NCBI GenBank assembly: GCA_963576735.1 | Contig: OY755173.1 | Span: forward strand, 13,858,873 to 13,922,872 | Source of the DNA: Bedellia somnulentella | Taxonomy: Eukaryota; Arthropoda; Insecta; Lepidoptera; Bedelliidae | Direction of reading: 5' to 3' | DNA length: 64,000 bases | Shown here: positions 52,246 through 63,866 of the stretch, piece by piece | How positions within the stretch are numbered: position 1 is the first letter of the stretch | How the letters are laid out: every line of letters begins with the position of its first letter | Notes under the pieces: model-generated | Seen by the model: only the letters and a program-made list of their open reading frames with translations | Told to the model about the DNA's origin: nothing | The model's database searches: none | Program-made: the position numbers and the translations under genes

Positions 52246-53247
52246 GGAGAATTGTGAGAAAAAAGATAGATTTGTGAGTCTACCCTCGGGAATAGAACCC
52301 GAAATCTCCGTACCGTGAGCTAGAGCTCTACCGCTAGTCCTGGTTTCAGTTTATGACTATGGGCCGTTTGTAGACGGGTGAGTGGAATGTAGAGATCGCA
52401 TATACGTTTTGTGCTATTTAGTTCCGAAGAGTTGGTACTCACTCTTTGTGTCCAATAAGTGCGCCATTATAGTTCCTTACAGCTCGGTAAACAACTTTCA
52501 TTTCCGAGGTAATGGTTTGCTCTTAAAGACGACTAACATGATTTACTACCGATTTCGAAGTGATGTAGGTACCCGATCTATGGTGCAAGAATAAAAATAA
52601 GGTAAGAATTGTACCTGCAATCTTTGTTGTTCTTTGGTTTTCAGGAGAGATACTGGATTTTTTTAACATAATTTTACTTGATGGCGTTATATGTTTTGTT
52701 AAAGTTTGTTAATTGTTATAATTTTACAAGTAAGTCATAAAAGTAAGCTTTTTTCCATAACCAAAAATGTTGTGACGCTTAACGTTAAATATTCCATTTA
52801 CCGTCTTTGCAGTCAATTTTATTTTACTTATTTTAAACATAAATAGAGATAAAATACGGCACTAATATCAAAATCACTCATAACCACCTGTTATATAAAT
52901 CAAGTGTTTATGAACTAGAACGGATCCAGCCGCGTAGGAGCCCTCCCTAGCGGAATAGTTTGAGGCCAGCACAAATCGGTGGCTTCCTCACAGATATAAA
53001 CTTAATGACTCTTATCATTACAGCAATAAGTGCTATAATGTAACAAACTTTTCACCCCAACCGGGAGAGATTTAATGAGTAATCCAGCGACTGTTAACAT
53101 TCGCATGACATGGTTCTGTGGATTTTTGACGACCGATCTGTGGCGTGTTTTGACAACTTGGGTAGAATCTTTGGGAGTAAGATATAATGATTTGATGTAA
53201 GGCAAACTATTTAGTACGTAATATGTGCTTATAATATGTATTTATAA

Positions 53248-54570
53248 CACTGGTCAACAATTGAAAACTTTATAAAATTTTCCTAAAATATTGATGTCAA
53301 TTTCAATGTATTTTGTTGTGCTAATTTCATAAATCGTACAATTTTTTTCTAAGCAGTTCTAGTTTTTGAGATATTTTAACTTTTCACATTTATTTACTTT
53401 TAGAGGGTACTTTCATATTTTTATAAGTTTCACTTATCATATGTTAGTATTAATAACATGGCTACAAAGAGGAGACGTTGTACGAACGATCCAAATAGTT
53501 TTTGTGTTATTTGTGGTGAATATACCTTTAAACAGTATCGTAAATCGATCACGGACTTCGTAAAAACTGCATATTTTAACTTTTTGGAGTGAATATATCC
53601 AATCAAGATAAACCGTGGGTGCCAAATACTATATGCAAAAATTGTGTATGTATCTTTAAGACAATGGTCAAGTGGGAAAAGAAACGAAACGAAATTTCCA
53701 TGTTTCCTATGTTTGTGGGACAGCCACGGTAAAAAGAACCATTGGACTCAAAAAGTGTGGCCATTGAAAGAGACACTTGATGTTGGTAAGCAAAATGTAA
53801 TAAATCCACCCTTAGTGAGTCGAGATCGAATTATATTGCCACCGCTTCATATTAAACTCGGCATTATGAAACAATTTATTAAGGCCCTTAACAAAGATGG
53901 TGAATGTTTTGCTTACGTATCAAACAAATTTCCTGAGCTAAGTGCAGAAAAGTTAAAAGCAAGTATTTTTGATGGTCCACAGATTAGACGATTGATCAAT
54001 GATCCAAATTTTGTCAGTTCTATGAATGAGCTCGAAAGCAGAACATGGGAATCATTTGTTTTGGTAATTCAAAATTTTCTTGACAATCATAAATCAGAAA
54101 ACTATTTACAACTAGTATCGGACATGTTGTCAAATTTGAGAGATCTTGGGTGTAACATGAGCATTAAAGTACATTATTAACATTCTCATTTGGATCGATT
54201 TCCTGAAAATCTTGGAAACTTTAGTGAAGAGCAGGGTGAAAGATTTCACCAAGATATACGAGTAATGGAAGAACGATATCAAGGAAGATGGGACATCCAT
54301 ATGATGGCAGATTACTGCTGGAATCTTTGTCGGGATCTTAAGCTGGCGTCTCATTCAAGAAAGTCCTACAAGAGACAATTTTTCACACACTGAAATCAAT
54401 TCTGTAAAATAAAATGGTTAAAAATATTTTTTTTTGTGAAAATTTAAAACCTATTTGTAATTTAAAAACAAGAGCTGCTAGAAAAAAAAATGTGTTTTCG
54501 TAATCAGCGCCCTTAATTTAATCAATAACGATTAAGAAATGTCTGGAAAATTTTTCAGTGTTGACCAGTG
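53248..54570 (+). mobile_element. DNA transposon with CACTGGTCAACA ends, internally deleted
   Basis: The left end CACTGGTCAACAATTGAAAA and the right end (reverse strand) CACTGGTCAACACTGAAAAA are inverted repeats framing a single damaged gene. A short AA on each side is the only candidate duplication. The enclosed gene has an N-terminal ZAD-like domain and a C-terminal region of a protein family scattered through invertebrate genomes. Length 1,323 bases. Confidence 0.7.
53458..54393 (+). pseudogene. Uncharacterised transposon-encoded protein, deleted and frameshifted
   Basis: ATG 53458 starts a CxxC/CxxC domain (CTNDPNSFCVICGEYTFKQY; after a one-base loss near 53586, DKPWVPNTICKNC). The similarity breaks near 53695 and resumes in another frame as CFLCLWDSHGKKNHW, NVINPPLVSRDRIILPPLHI, FPELSAEKLKASIFDGPQI and LRDLGCNMSIKVHY; a TAA at 54178-54180 interrupts what continues as HSHLDRFPENLGNFSEEQGE, RFHQDIRVMEERYQGRW and MADYCWNLCRD. 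From memory such proteins are usually annotated as uncharacterised in arthropods and cnidarians and are several hundred residues longer, so a large internal piece is missing here. The function is not known to me. Confidence 0.7.
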
Positions 54571-55376
54571 AATCAATAGTAACGTTATTGTTCACCCGTA
54601 ATTGGTGATTTAAGGCAAATTAATCAAGCCTTACGAAACTATTTATTAACGAACCGTTTTTACTTAAACATGCAGAATAAATTAATTTTTTTGGTAATGT
54701 ACTACTTTAACGTACATGCCGAAAATAGAAAATCCCTTGTACTAATTAAAAGGTTATTATTGTATTTCCGGGACACCAAATATCGATTAAACATTTAAAT
54801 GTTTCATCGGAGTTAACTTACACAAAACTTACATACGAGTATCTCTTGATAATTTGAGAACTGTGTTATTGACCCAAAAAAAGCAGGCCCGTTTTTCCCA
54901 TACCCTCCGAAATATTTTCTATTATTAAAGACATGAATCGATTGAGGCGGTGATGAGTTCTTGATTGTACGGCAAGGATATTGCTTTAAGGTTCATAAGA
55001 AATAATATAAGTTAGCGACGCGACGAGCGAAATCTTTTGTTTAGTTACTGTAGTAGTCTAGTCTAGTTCGAACCTTCAAAAGAGTATTAAGAAGCGGTAG
55101 GGTAAAATCGTAAAAATTTTAACGACAAGTAGACTAAAAAGTTTCACCCAAGTGGTGTTATTTTTCAAATATCTTAGTCTCACCACTTATGAAATTTAGC
55201 GGATGATGCCTTTGCATCTTCTGGAAGTAGAATATTCACCTGAAATAATATTTTTTCAAATCTTTTCAGCGATTTCGGATCCTTTCTTTACTCAAAACAT
55301 ACAAATCTATTCGCTTTATAAAAGTATAGACAGATAAACAGGTAATGCGATCTGGAATTATATATTATATTCTGTA
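54571..55376. other. AT-rich intergenic DNA, no identified feature
   Basis: Nothing coding or repetitive recognised. Confidence 0.5.
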
Positions 55377-56194
55377 CTAGTGGATCGTCCCAGCTTCGCA
55401 CGGGTAGCGTTGTTTTTTTAAATATCTGAGGTTTCTTTCTTCAGTCACTGCTCAAGCATTGTGAAATTCAGCGTAATGTTTTCAATTTATTAAATTTATA
55501 GCACTCCCTTAACAGTGTAGTTTGGTGATTTTGAATGCGCTTTAATGAACGGTTCAGTATTTCCGTTTAATAGCAAATTTTGGAATAAAACGCCATGAAG
55601 TATTTATAACAATCTAAAAAATAAATCATTACGTTATGTAGGATGCAACTACTGGCGCCATCTAGTATGTTATATGTAAATTAGTAAAGATTTGGTTTCG
55701 ATCACGGGCGCGATGGCTTGTTTTATAAATAATTTCGGTGTTTGTCTACCGATTTCTATAATTCTTTTTTTATTAAATAGGTAATAATGTCACCTTTTTT
55801 AAATTAGGGATGAGTGAGAGGTTTACAAACGTAAGAGTAAACAAATCTAATCAGGATGTTCCGAACTGCTAAGCTATCTGGAATTACACGTGATATTGTG
55901 AGTCAACCGTAAAAGATAGACATATACAGTTGAGGATTTTTTTTTAGATAATTTTATGAAGAATATTTCCGCCACACATGATTTCTATGTAAGTTTAATC
56001 ATTAAGGCTGCACACGCGACGGAAGCTTAAAAAATGGAGTAACTTCTCCCGTTTTCCCAAAATTTCCCAAAATTCCCCTTTACTTCTCTGCTGGAAAGTA
56101 TACAAAAACCTGCGCAGGAGTATGAAGAATAATTGTACCAAGTTTCGTTAAAATCCGTCGAGTAGTTTTTGTTTCCATAAGGAACATACAAACC

Positions 56195-56244
<50 letters not shown>

Positions 56245-56363
56245 AATTTTACTGATTGCATTTTTGGCATCAGTATCGATCCCTAATCACCACCTGATAG
56301 TTATTTTGAAAATATATTTCATGTACAGAATTGACCTCTCTACAGATTTATTATAAGTATAGA
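55377..56363 (-). mobile_element. Non-autonomous Helitron, inverted copy of 41754-42701
   Basis: The minus strand starts TCTATACTTATAATAAATCT and ends GGGACGATCCACTAG with host T following. High identity to the copy 12.7 kb away, with a longer GACA/CTGT microsatellite. Confidence 0.8.
56194..56242 (+). repeat. GACA microsatellite inside Helitron
   Basis: About twelve tandem GACA units; the sister Helitron has about five CTGT units at the equivalent place. Confidence 0.93.
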
Positions 56364-56524
56364 TTATATTGAAAGTAGGCATCCCGCCAATAGATGCCCT
56401 ACATAAGTTCATAAGTTAAAACTTTATTGTTCAACAATGTTTGTCCTTATTTATAAGCGGCATATCGGACATGTTATTTAAAAGTTTTGAATGACCCATA
56501 TGAGTTTATTGTTATTTTGTTCAA

Positions 56525-56757
56525 AATCAATACATACATAAACTCACGGCTGTAAATCCCTAGAAGGGGTGCCCAGAGCTAAGGAATTAGAAATTCCTCA
56601 GCCACTTTTGGAAATGTGAGTGGGGAAAAGATGGTAAAAGTAAAGGGTGTTAGGGTCTCCAACCGCATCACCCAAAAATCCCTTAAAAGCCCCAATACCG
56701 TTAGTCGCCTCTTACGTACACCCACCGGAAGAAATGGGGTAGTGCTATTCTAAGCCA
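56525..56757 (-). repeat. Short repeat family B, good copy
   Basis: Tail-side CATACATAAACTCACGGC, TGTAAATCCCTAGAAGGGGT, GTTAGTCGCCTCTTACGTAC and GGGGTAGTGCTATTCTAAGC. Confidence 0.85.
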
Positions 56758-56885
56758 TCGCCAAATATCCTTTATTTTACCATGTTCATCCCACTAAAGT
56801 CCCAAAAATGCCTGTGGAGTTTCTAAATCTGAGGCTCTGGAAACCCATTATTGTTAAATGTATAGTCGTAAATATATGTATATGA
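56758..56885 (+). repeat. Short repeat family B, partial
   Basis: A forward partial copy abutting the reverse copy: CCTTTATTTTACCATGTTCA, GGAGTTTCTAAATCTGAGGC and the tail TAAATATATGTATATG. Confidence 0.65.
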
Positions 56886-59772
56886 TTTTGATGGGGATAT
56901 TATGAAGATTTCTGTCGCTGGTCTCGTTGCTTAGTTTATGGTGAATAATATAGGAAGTTTACTAGTCCAAGGGTAAGAAGGCCTTGTATGTGTGTCACTT
57001 ACTTAATTAGTTCAATGTTTCGCTGGCATTTCATGTTGTTCTATTTTAGAACCTCTTATCAAATATTACTGTATAGTTACACAGTTCCATACAAGATGCA
57101 ACCGAATATTTAGTAATCATTTTATTACTAAAATGCCAATAAACTCGATAAATGAAGATGCATGAATGGGCTTTCAATTAAATTTTAAATACTTAAACAG
57201 ATTTTTGACAGATTTTTTGTACGAAATGATAGTCATTTTCGTGGTTGATTGGATTGTTTAATTATTTATTAATTTTATTATTTTACTTATTTGCTATTCT
57301 GCATATATGTCATACTGCAATAGGCATGGCCTGTATGTTGTATCGAAGCATTTCTTTTCTTTAATAGTAAGGAACTCTGTAATCGAACTAATTTGACTAT
57401 TTATTACATAATACATATTTTTAATTAATGTTTGCAATATACATTGCATCAAAAACTTTGGAACCCATGAGCAGGATCAAAAAACTATTTTGAATTAGTT
57501 GGTGCACAATTTTCACTAACTCTAAAAGAGGTTACTCACAATAAGAATCAAACAATTTATAGGTTTCCTATTATCGTATCTCGGTATATCTTATGACATT
57601 ATTTATAATGATAATAAATCGTTACATAGAAGAATTTAATATTATTTTACCAAAATTCACCACTAATTTTTTTTCTCGCTCGAGAAAATTGCTACGAGTT
57701 GTTAAAAGTCTAGTTGTAAGAGAATAAGTCCTCCAAAGAGTCAGGACGTGCTCAAAAGCTGTCCTCATTTGCTCAGCTGAATCCACAATAGTTTCCACTC
57801 AGAACTGCAGTATTCCGCCCTATCTTGATTGCGGAACCTTGTCACAGTTTTATTAACACACATCTTTCACGCCGTATATCCTGAAGAGGTGTTAGAGGTA
57901 GTAGTTTTCTGTCATTGCTCATTTTGTCATCTGGTGTTTAGAGTTAGGTATTTTTCCTTGTCATTGTCCCTAAAGATGTAAAGTTAAGCCAGTTGGTTTC
58001 CATCACTTTCCGTTACGATTTACGCTCTCGTCGTTTATTATTTATTTATTAAAAAATCCAACAGACTTAACTTATAAAGAAAAAATAAAAATTCCGGAAT
58101 TTAAAATATAGAGCCGATACTTGTTCGATGATTTGAAAATTTAAACCAACCTATTTTATAACTTTCGTATTACTTTTGATATCAATACGACTTTATAAAC
58201 GAGAGAGGAAGAAAAATCATTTCTCTTGCACTATTGGCCGAGTTTAAATACATGACAACAATGAGTTTACAACTATTTGTTTAAAATTTTAATCAAGCAA
58301 GTAGAAATTCACATACATACATTTTCACGGATATAAATCCCAAAAAGGCAAGGCAGAGCTCCAGAATCCAACAATTCCTAAATACTTTTGCTAAGGAAAG
58401 GTGGGTGAAGTCACCAGCCCGAATGCCACTATAATTTATCTGATTGTGAGTAATTCCTTTTGTATAACTATATTACTGTTTACATGGACATTAACTAAAT
58501 GGTTTAGTTAAATATTCTATAGATAAAAATAAAATACAGGTTTAAAATGACAAAGTATCTCAGCTTGGTTACCAACATTATCCGCAGGACATTGTTGGCA
58601 GATTATGTCCTAAACTAATTCTGTTGGTTATTGTTAATATTATCACCATCATCAAAGCGACAGGTTATAAACATACGATATGAATGTATCAACTTCACTT
58701 TATCATATGAAAATATTTAACTAAACGCATTGTCTGCTGTACGATCATTTTACACGAACCTTTCTTAAACGGATAGGTGAAATTGACTTTAATTTTAGAG
58801 GAAATATAAATCTTTGGTTTGACGGATACACATTGTTAAATTAAGTTTTAAATGGTATCTTTTGAGAAGTAATTAAGGTGGCTCTTAGTAAGTTTAATTT
58901 ATAAACCTACCCCTATTTACAATTTCCGCAACCATTATCACAAGTTTCTTCTTCACAATTCGCTTTCAAAGTGAATAATTTAATACGATGCAAAGCACAT
59001 ATCTACATGACGTTTCGTATACAAAAACTAACACTATGATAACATCTTCAAGATTCATTTTCAAACAACAAAAACATTCAAGCGGAGGATTTGTGTGGGA
59101 ATGTTTTACTACCAATTAATAACGTCTGGTCGAGTAATAGTAAAGATCAAAATGTAAATATGGAATCAAGTTCAAGCGTATGGCTCCCTAAATGTTATGG
59201 TCATAGCGTGGAAGGGTCAGCTCTTGGTGCAGCCGAATGGATAATTAGGTAGGGTGCAGGACATTGGCCTTCCGCACTTTTGTGCTCCAATGATTTAGTG
59301 ACCCTGACTGACTTATTGGTGCACCTTACTCCTATGCTCTTGTTTTTTTATTATTACAACATTACAGTTGGAACTAAACAACTTAATGGATTTACTATTT
59401 AGTTGTATTGCCTTTGTAGGGTACAGCTACACCTCTATATTTATTTACTAAATTGGGTCTAAACTAAATGCGCGAAGGTAAAAATCGTTATATTTGATCA
59501 ACATGATAAGTTCAAAGCGTATCAATAACAGCAACGTTTGTTAATACCATATTCTCTCTTTGCAACAGTTTTGTTTTGTGCCGTGTGGTGTGTGAACGAA
59601 ACTTGAGGTAGGGCCTACATACTGAAATTTGTATAGAGCGTATTATTAATATAATAAGAAGAAACATTTATTCTCATTGAGAGTACAGAGTAAAAATAAA
59701 CATATCAAATATACACACATAACAAACACAATAACTTATACAGCAAAGTATATAGCATCATCATTTGTTGCA
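56886..59772. other. Gene-poor AT-rich region
   Basis: A decayed reverse SINE A piece (about 57860-57965) and a reverse family B fragment (about 58310-58400) are the only recognisable items. GAAACTTGAG/GTAGGG near 59600-59612 resembles an exon end and could be a 5' untranslated exon of the next gene. Confidence 0.45.
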
Positions 59773-59773
59773 G

Positions 59774-60063
59774 GTAGAACTCTACCTTCTCAGATACTTC
59801 ACCGTAAGTGGTGAATACTGTGAGAACTTAAATCCTTTGTCCTCCGTGTACCGGGGGGCGTTGTAAGAGTTCTCAAAAGAAGGCAAAGTGTCTCCAATAA
59901 AATTGTCGGCTATGGACAGCAACTCGGTGTCCCCAATGCCGGAGCTGGCGCCCATCGCTGAGTTCGACAAGTCTCCCCCGTCGCCGCCCAATGAGGAGGT
60001 CCCGATGGACGACCTGCCGCCACCGCCCGCCACCATCACCCAGGCTGAGGGTAAAAAGAAATC
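59774..60063 (+). CDS. First coding exon of an unrecognised gene (isoform a)
   Basis: An acceptor (TTTGTTGCAG at 59773, or CTTCTCAG 19 bases later) opens an exon with a 5' untranslated part; the coding part is ATG 59912 to the donor TC/GTGAGT at 60063, 152 bases, phase 2. An in-frame TAA precedes the ATG. It encodes a proline- and acid-rich start, MDSNSVSPMPELAPIAEFDK then SPPSPPNEEVPMDDLPPPPA and ITQAEGKKKS. GC-rich codon use stands out from the neighbourhood. The rest of the gene must lie beyond the window. I do not recognise the protein. Confidence 0.7.
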
Positions 60064-60154
60064 GTGAGTACATTTTACCTCTTTCAGTACGCTCCTTTTA
60101 AGAGGGCTGAGCATTGAATTGAATTTATGTTTTTTTATATTTGAACATCTTGGA

Positions 60155-60385
60155 AAGAGTTGTGTAGTGTCTGTTTAGATTAACACTTTCTATTACTGCC
60201 CATGGGTGTTCGAAAGAGGCGACTAAGAGTATTGGGGCTTTTTAAGTGATTTTTGGGCAATGCGGTTGCAGACCCTGATGGGTATTTGATGATTCAAGAA
60301 CCTTTATTTTACAATCTTTTCCTCACTTAATAACCTCTTCCAAAAGTGGCGTTTTAGGGATTTTTAGCCATGAGTATAGTAGGTA
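60155..60385 (+). repeat. Short repeat family B
   Basis: Forward copy: GTTGTGTAGTGTCTGTTTAG, GAGGCGACTAAGAGTATTGG, TTTTTGGGCAATGCGGTTGC and TTAGCCATGAGTATAG. Confidence 0.75.
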
Positions 60386-62046
60386 TTGGAAAGTTGATGT
60401 TAAGATCTACGTATAGTAATCATGTTCTTTGATTATGACATATTAGCTGATTGACCTCTCAAACCTGGCCAAACAGTTTGTATGATTAACGGAAAGCAGT
60501 ACATACCCTTCTTTAGAAATACTTCATTTAAGCAATAAATTTATGTAAAAAAATATTGGTTCTTTTCTCACTTCAAGAAAGGCATTGAAAGAAGAGGCAT
60601 CAAATAGAATTTAAAAACGTGTACATAGGAATTGTCTTTCAAACATCGACTGCTCGTGTTGTCTAAAATCAAACCTTTATCGTCTAATAGGGCATGTAAA
60701 ATACGACACTGTGATTTATTATCGCCCACTTGCTACAATGTTTTCACTATAATCAATTCACTATTTGGCGGTCGATGACCCTACAACTTCGGGCATACTT
60801 GCTGCCTATCAGTTCTTGTAATAATATCGAGTATAATTTTCCAAATACATGTTTTTGCAGGTGATGTCTAAATCTAAATTACTCATACTCATCATTTACG
60901 AATAATGATCCTGGGTTCATAAAGGTTCTAATACTTAAGAGTATATGTAGATTGAAACTTATATTTACTTACAATTCGATTTTATTAAACATAAGAAATA
61001 TTTAAATACATACATATATACATATCCTCACGGCTATAAATCCTTAGAAGAGGTAGCCAGAGCTAAGGATTTAGACATTCATCAGACTAAGTCGTGCCAA
61101 GCCTAATTCCTTGCTGAGTTTTCTTTATAATTATAGTTAATGTTTCTTTTATGAATGACCATCTACTTGTATAATGTAAATGCATAAAGAATGTTCAACG
61201 GGAAACTAGACTTTATATTTAGAAAGAAATGCAAAAATGAATAGAGATAGAGAGAGTAGTACGAGTTCCAATAGTCTTCTACTTCGTTTTCAGAATACTT
61301 TATTTATACCGGTATCAGAGCACAAGCACGAGCGCTATTTTATCGACACGATAACCGTTAGAATGAGATGGCAGTATACGATACTAAATAAGAGCGTAAG
61401 AGATGGCTGCTTTATCCCACGCGATAACTATTTTAAACACGGCTCGTGCTTGCTCTTCAGAATTATTGATGTGCGTCTGTCGTAGTCGTAAGGATACACT
61501 TAAATATTAATGAACTTAACATTACTTTTAATTTTATCATTTGGGTTCGGGTTAAGTTAAAATAGACAAAAATAAATCGAAAAGTTTTTCTTGATAATAA
61601 AAATAACAATGAATAAAGCAAGAGAGATTTTTCAGGAACCAGTAAAATTGCGATTGATATTCTCTGGCATCCCCGTTGGGAATAAAAGGCGTGAGTGTAA
61701 GGACGTAAGTAAGTAAGTAAATAAATAAATAAACATTTTATCCAAGAAGGTCTTATACAATTAAAACTTTAGGGAATATAATAAAGATCAGTATCAGTAA
61801 AAAAAATATATTCGTGACCGGTACAATTAGCGGCATTTTAAGTAAGAGGTAAATTTAAATATTTGAATATCTTTTCCCCACGCAACTTTCAAAAGTAACT
61901 GAGGATTTTTGTATTCCCTAGCTCTGGCTACCCCTTCCAGGGATTTATAGGCATGAGTATATGTATGTATGTATAAATATTTGAACCATTGGAGGTTTGT
62001 CATAATGACACAAAGTGGCGATCTTTGCGTGAGTAGAATACGTTTG

Positions 62047-62050
62047 AATA
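62047..62050 (+). repeat. 4-bp target-site duplication (left)
   Basis: AATA here and at 63183-63186 flank the Ginger-like element. Confidence 0.75.
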
Positions 62051-63182
62051 TGTTACTGTAAAAGCTCGAACTGCAGTAAATCCTAAGATATTCCAGTAAA
62101 ACTTAAGATTTACCAATTCCTAATGGTAAATGTCCAAAAAGATTTGCGATTCGAACTTTTACTACCATTCCGTTGGTAAATCTTAGGATTTACATTAACG
62201 GCACGGTAAATGTTGAAAGTTAATTTGGAAAACCAAGCTGAGAAAATGAAAACCATGTCAGCTGATAAATATTCAAATGTGGAAGTGGGCCAAAATGTAA
62301 GACTGAAAGTACCTGAAATTGACAAAGCTAAAACTGACCCAAAAAGCATTATTGCAGTTGTGATAGACGTAAAGGACAATGAGTTTTACCAACTAGGTAC
62401 CAAAATGGGAATACTAAAACAGCTTTACACCAAGAATCAGTTTGCCGCATGCTCTGAAGATTTTATAAAGATAGAAGAAATTGTTACGGATAAAGAAGTG
62501 AGTCTTCGAGAAGTTGTCGGAAAATTGTCGTTAACTGGAGGACAAGGATTCAAAAATTGTAATTGTCAAAAAAAATGCTCGACAAAAAATACACCTGCAG
62601 ATCATCAGGATTACTTTGTAATTCTAAATGCCACAGCAGCAATCCTTGTTGTAACAAGTGAAATGTTTTTTTAGGTACCTTACCTATTAATCAATCACAT
62701 TTGATTGTCTTTTTTTACTTTTAAACCAAATAATAAAAAAAAAAATAAGTTTGACTAGCTTTTGTAAGCATTATGTTTGTATGTCGTTGTTAAATTCCAA
62801 ATAGAGAAGTACTGATTCAGTTAGATATGATAGAGATTGAGATATTCAGAGATATACGTTATGTGTTTTTTCAGAATAATTTAAATAAGTTGGTATTAGT
62901 TTGTACTTATTACTATCATTATGATACCTTTAAAATACTATGTACCTGTTTTGTCTAATAGTTCAAAGTAAATAATTCAGAATTAATCATTGTTTTATTC
63001 CTAAAACCAACATCTACCAGCTGACAGTGGTAAAACCTAGCATATACTGAATTCAAATGGTAAAAGCTCGAAAACATCGTCGTATCTTCAGAAATACTTA
63101 CATTTACCAACTCATGTCGGTAAATCCTAAGACTTACACTTAAATCTTAAGATTTACCGTAGTTCGAGCTTTTACAGTAACA
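62051..63182 (+). mobile_element. Ginger-like DNA transposon with integrase-derived coding remnant
   Basis: Both ends start TGTTACTGTAAAAGCTCGAA inward, with a 4-base AATA duplication outside. Just inside both ends are many copies, in both orientations, of a motif close to GGTAAATCTTAAGATTTAC. The TGT start, short duplication and the C-terminal protein region fit the Ginger group, whose transposase derives from a Ty3-type integrase. Only part of the gene is present. Confidence 0.8.
62210..62674 (+). pseudogene. C-terminal fragment of Ginger-type transposase (KRBA2-like)
   Basis: A 154-codon frame: ADKYSNVEVGQNVRLKVPEI, KTDPKSIIAVVIDVKDNEFY, QLGTKMGILKQLYTKNQF, SLREVVGKLSLTGGQGFKNC, NCQKKCSTKN. 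This is the region after the integrase core in KRBA2/SCAN3-like and Ginger proteins, ending in the Cys-rich CNCQKKC motif. The integrase catalytic domain is absent, the Cys-rich end is truncated and the first Met may not be a real start. Confidence 0.75.
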
Positions 63183-63843
63183 AATATACTTTTTATAGTA
63201 CTCAAAAAGACATCAAAAGATTAATGTTTCTCGTTGTATTACATTCATAACTTACATAGTAATACCAGATGGCTAGTTATTTTTTTTTAAATTCTTTTAA
63301 GCGATTCTGTTTTTTATTGAAACGACATCTGTTAACTTCATCTATTACTACTATGTTTGGTTTACCGCTTAGGGTTAGAGCAATAAAGTAACTAGTTGAA
63401 GTTTGATTAGATCCATACGCTTGCGTAGTTCTTAACATAGCCAGCAGATGTCACTACACTATACGTTTTTCTCTACACCTGTCACTAACAAAATATTAAT
63501 TTTCAAAAGGTTTATTTTCATTTTGGATATCACTGATTTTGTTGTTTATTTTACTGTGTATTTTTATATTTTTTTTTAATTCTGTTAATTTATTGCTACC
63601 TCTATATCTATCTTGCTCTAACAAGTGACGGGTTCTTTGAAGTAGGACGAGTTGTTGGATTTGTTCGGAGATCATTCTCAGAACGAACGCGGTCTCTGTC
63701 ACAGAGTTACTCACGTGACGCGCGTGACCAAAAAGTTTTTTTAAATAAAAACTATAATTAATAATAACTGTGTTAGTGCAGTGCGTGAAACGAATACGAC
63801 TTTGGTGTTTTTTTTAAATTGTGAGTGAAGGAAAATTGGAAAA
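63183..63843. promoter_or_regulatory. Candidate promoter region before exon 63844
   Basis: Contains the CpG-rich CACGTGACGCGCGTGACC near 63713-63730 (an E-box) about 120 bases before the ATG, then an AT-rich leader. A minus-strand frame (63496-63714) of uncertain status overlaps it. Confidence 0.35.
63496..63714 (-). other. Minus-strand open frame of uncertain status
   Basis: Lacks an ATG at its 5' limit; the first Met gives about 60 residues, MISEQIQQLVLLQRTRHLLE and so on, predicted helical and charged. It is AT-rich and overlaps a probable promoter. It may be chance. Confidence 0.2.
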
Positions 63844-63866
63844 ATGGCGCGAGACTTAAGCCAAAA
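63844..63866 (+). CDS. Short first coding exon of an unrecognised gene (isoform b)
   Basis: ATG in good context (AAAAATGGCG), MARDLSQ plus two bases, then the donor GTATGT. Twenty-three coding bases leave phase 2, the same as the exon at 59912-60063, which fits alternative first exons joined to a common second exon beyond the window. Confidence 0.45.

Larger units (their letters stand above)
50466..53247. other. Gene-poor region
   Basis: No host exon recognised. Contains a short repeat at about 51448-51545 that matches 15798-15850 (family C), a decayed SINE A 3' part (52130-52245) and a tRNA-like remnant on the minus strand (about 52270-52345, B box GGGTTCTATTCC). Confidence 0.5.
60064..62050 (+). 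other. Presumed intron with repeats
   Basis: Family B copies at about 60155-60385 (forward), 61000-61095 (reverse) and 61860-61975 (forward); short GTAA/ATAA repeats near 61707-61733. A 82-codon ORF at 61237-61485 has no recognisable similarity. Confidence 0.5.

Noticed and set aside
52270..52345. Minus-strand tRNA-like sequence with B box GGGTTCTATTCC
   Set aside because: No paired acceptor stem and it lies next to SINE debris; probably another SINE head.
54190..54393. Separate small gene starting at 54190
   Set aside because: It continues the protein family of the preceding frame after a single stop codon, so it is part of one pseudogene.
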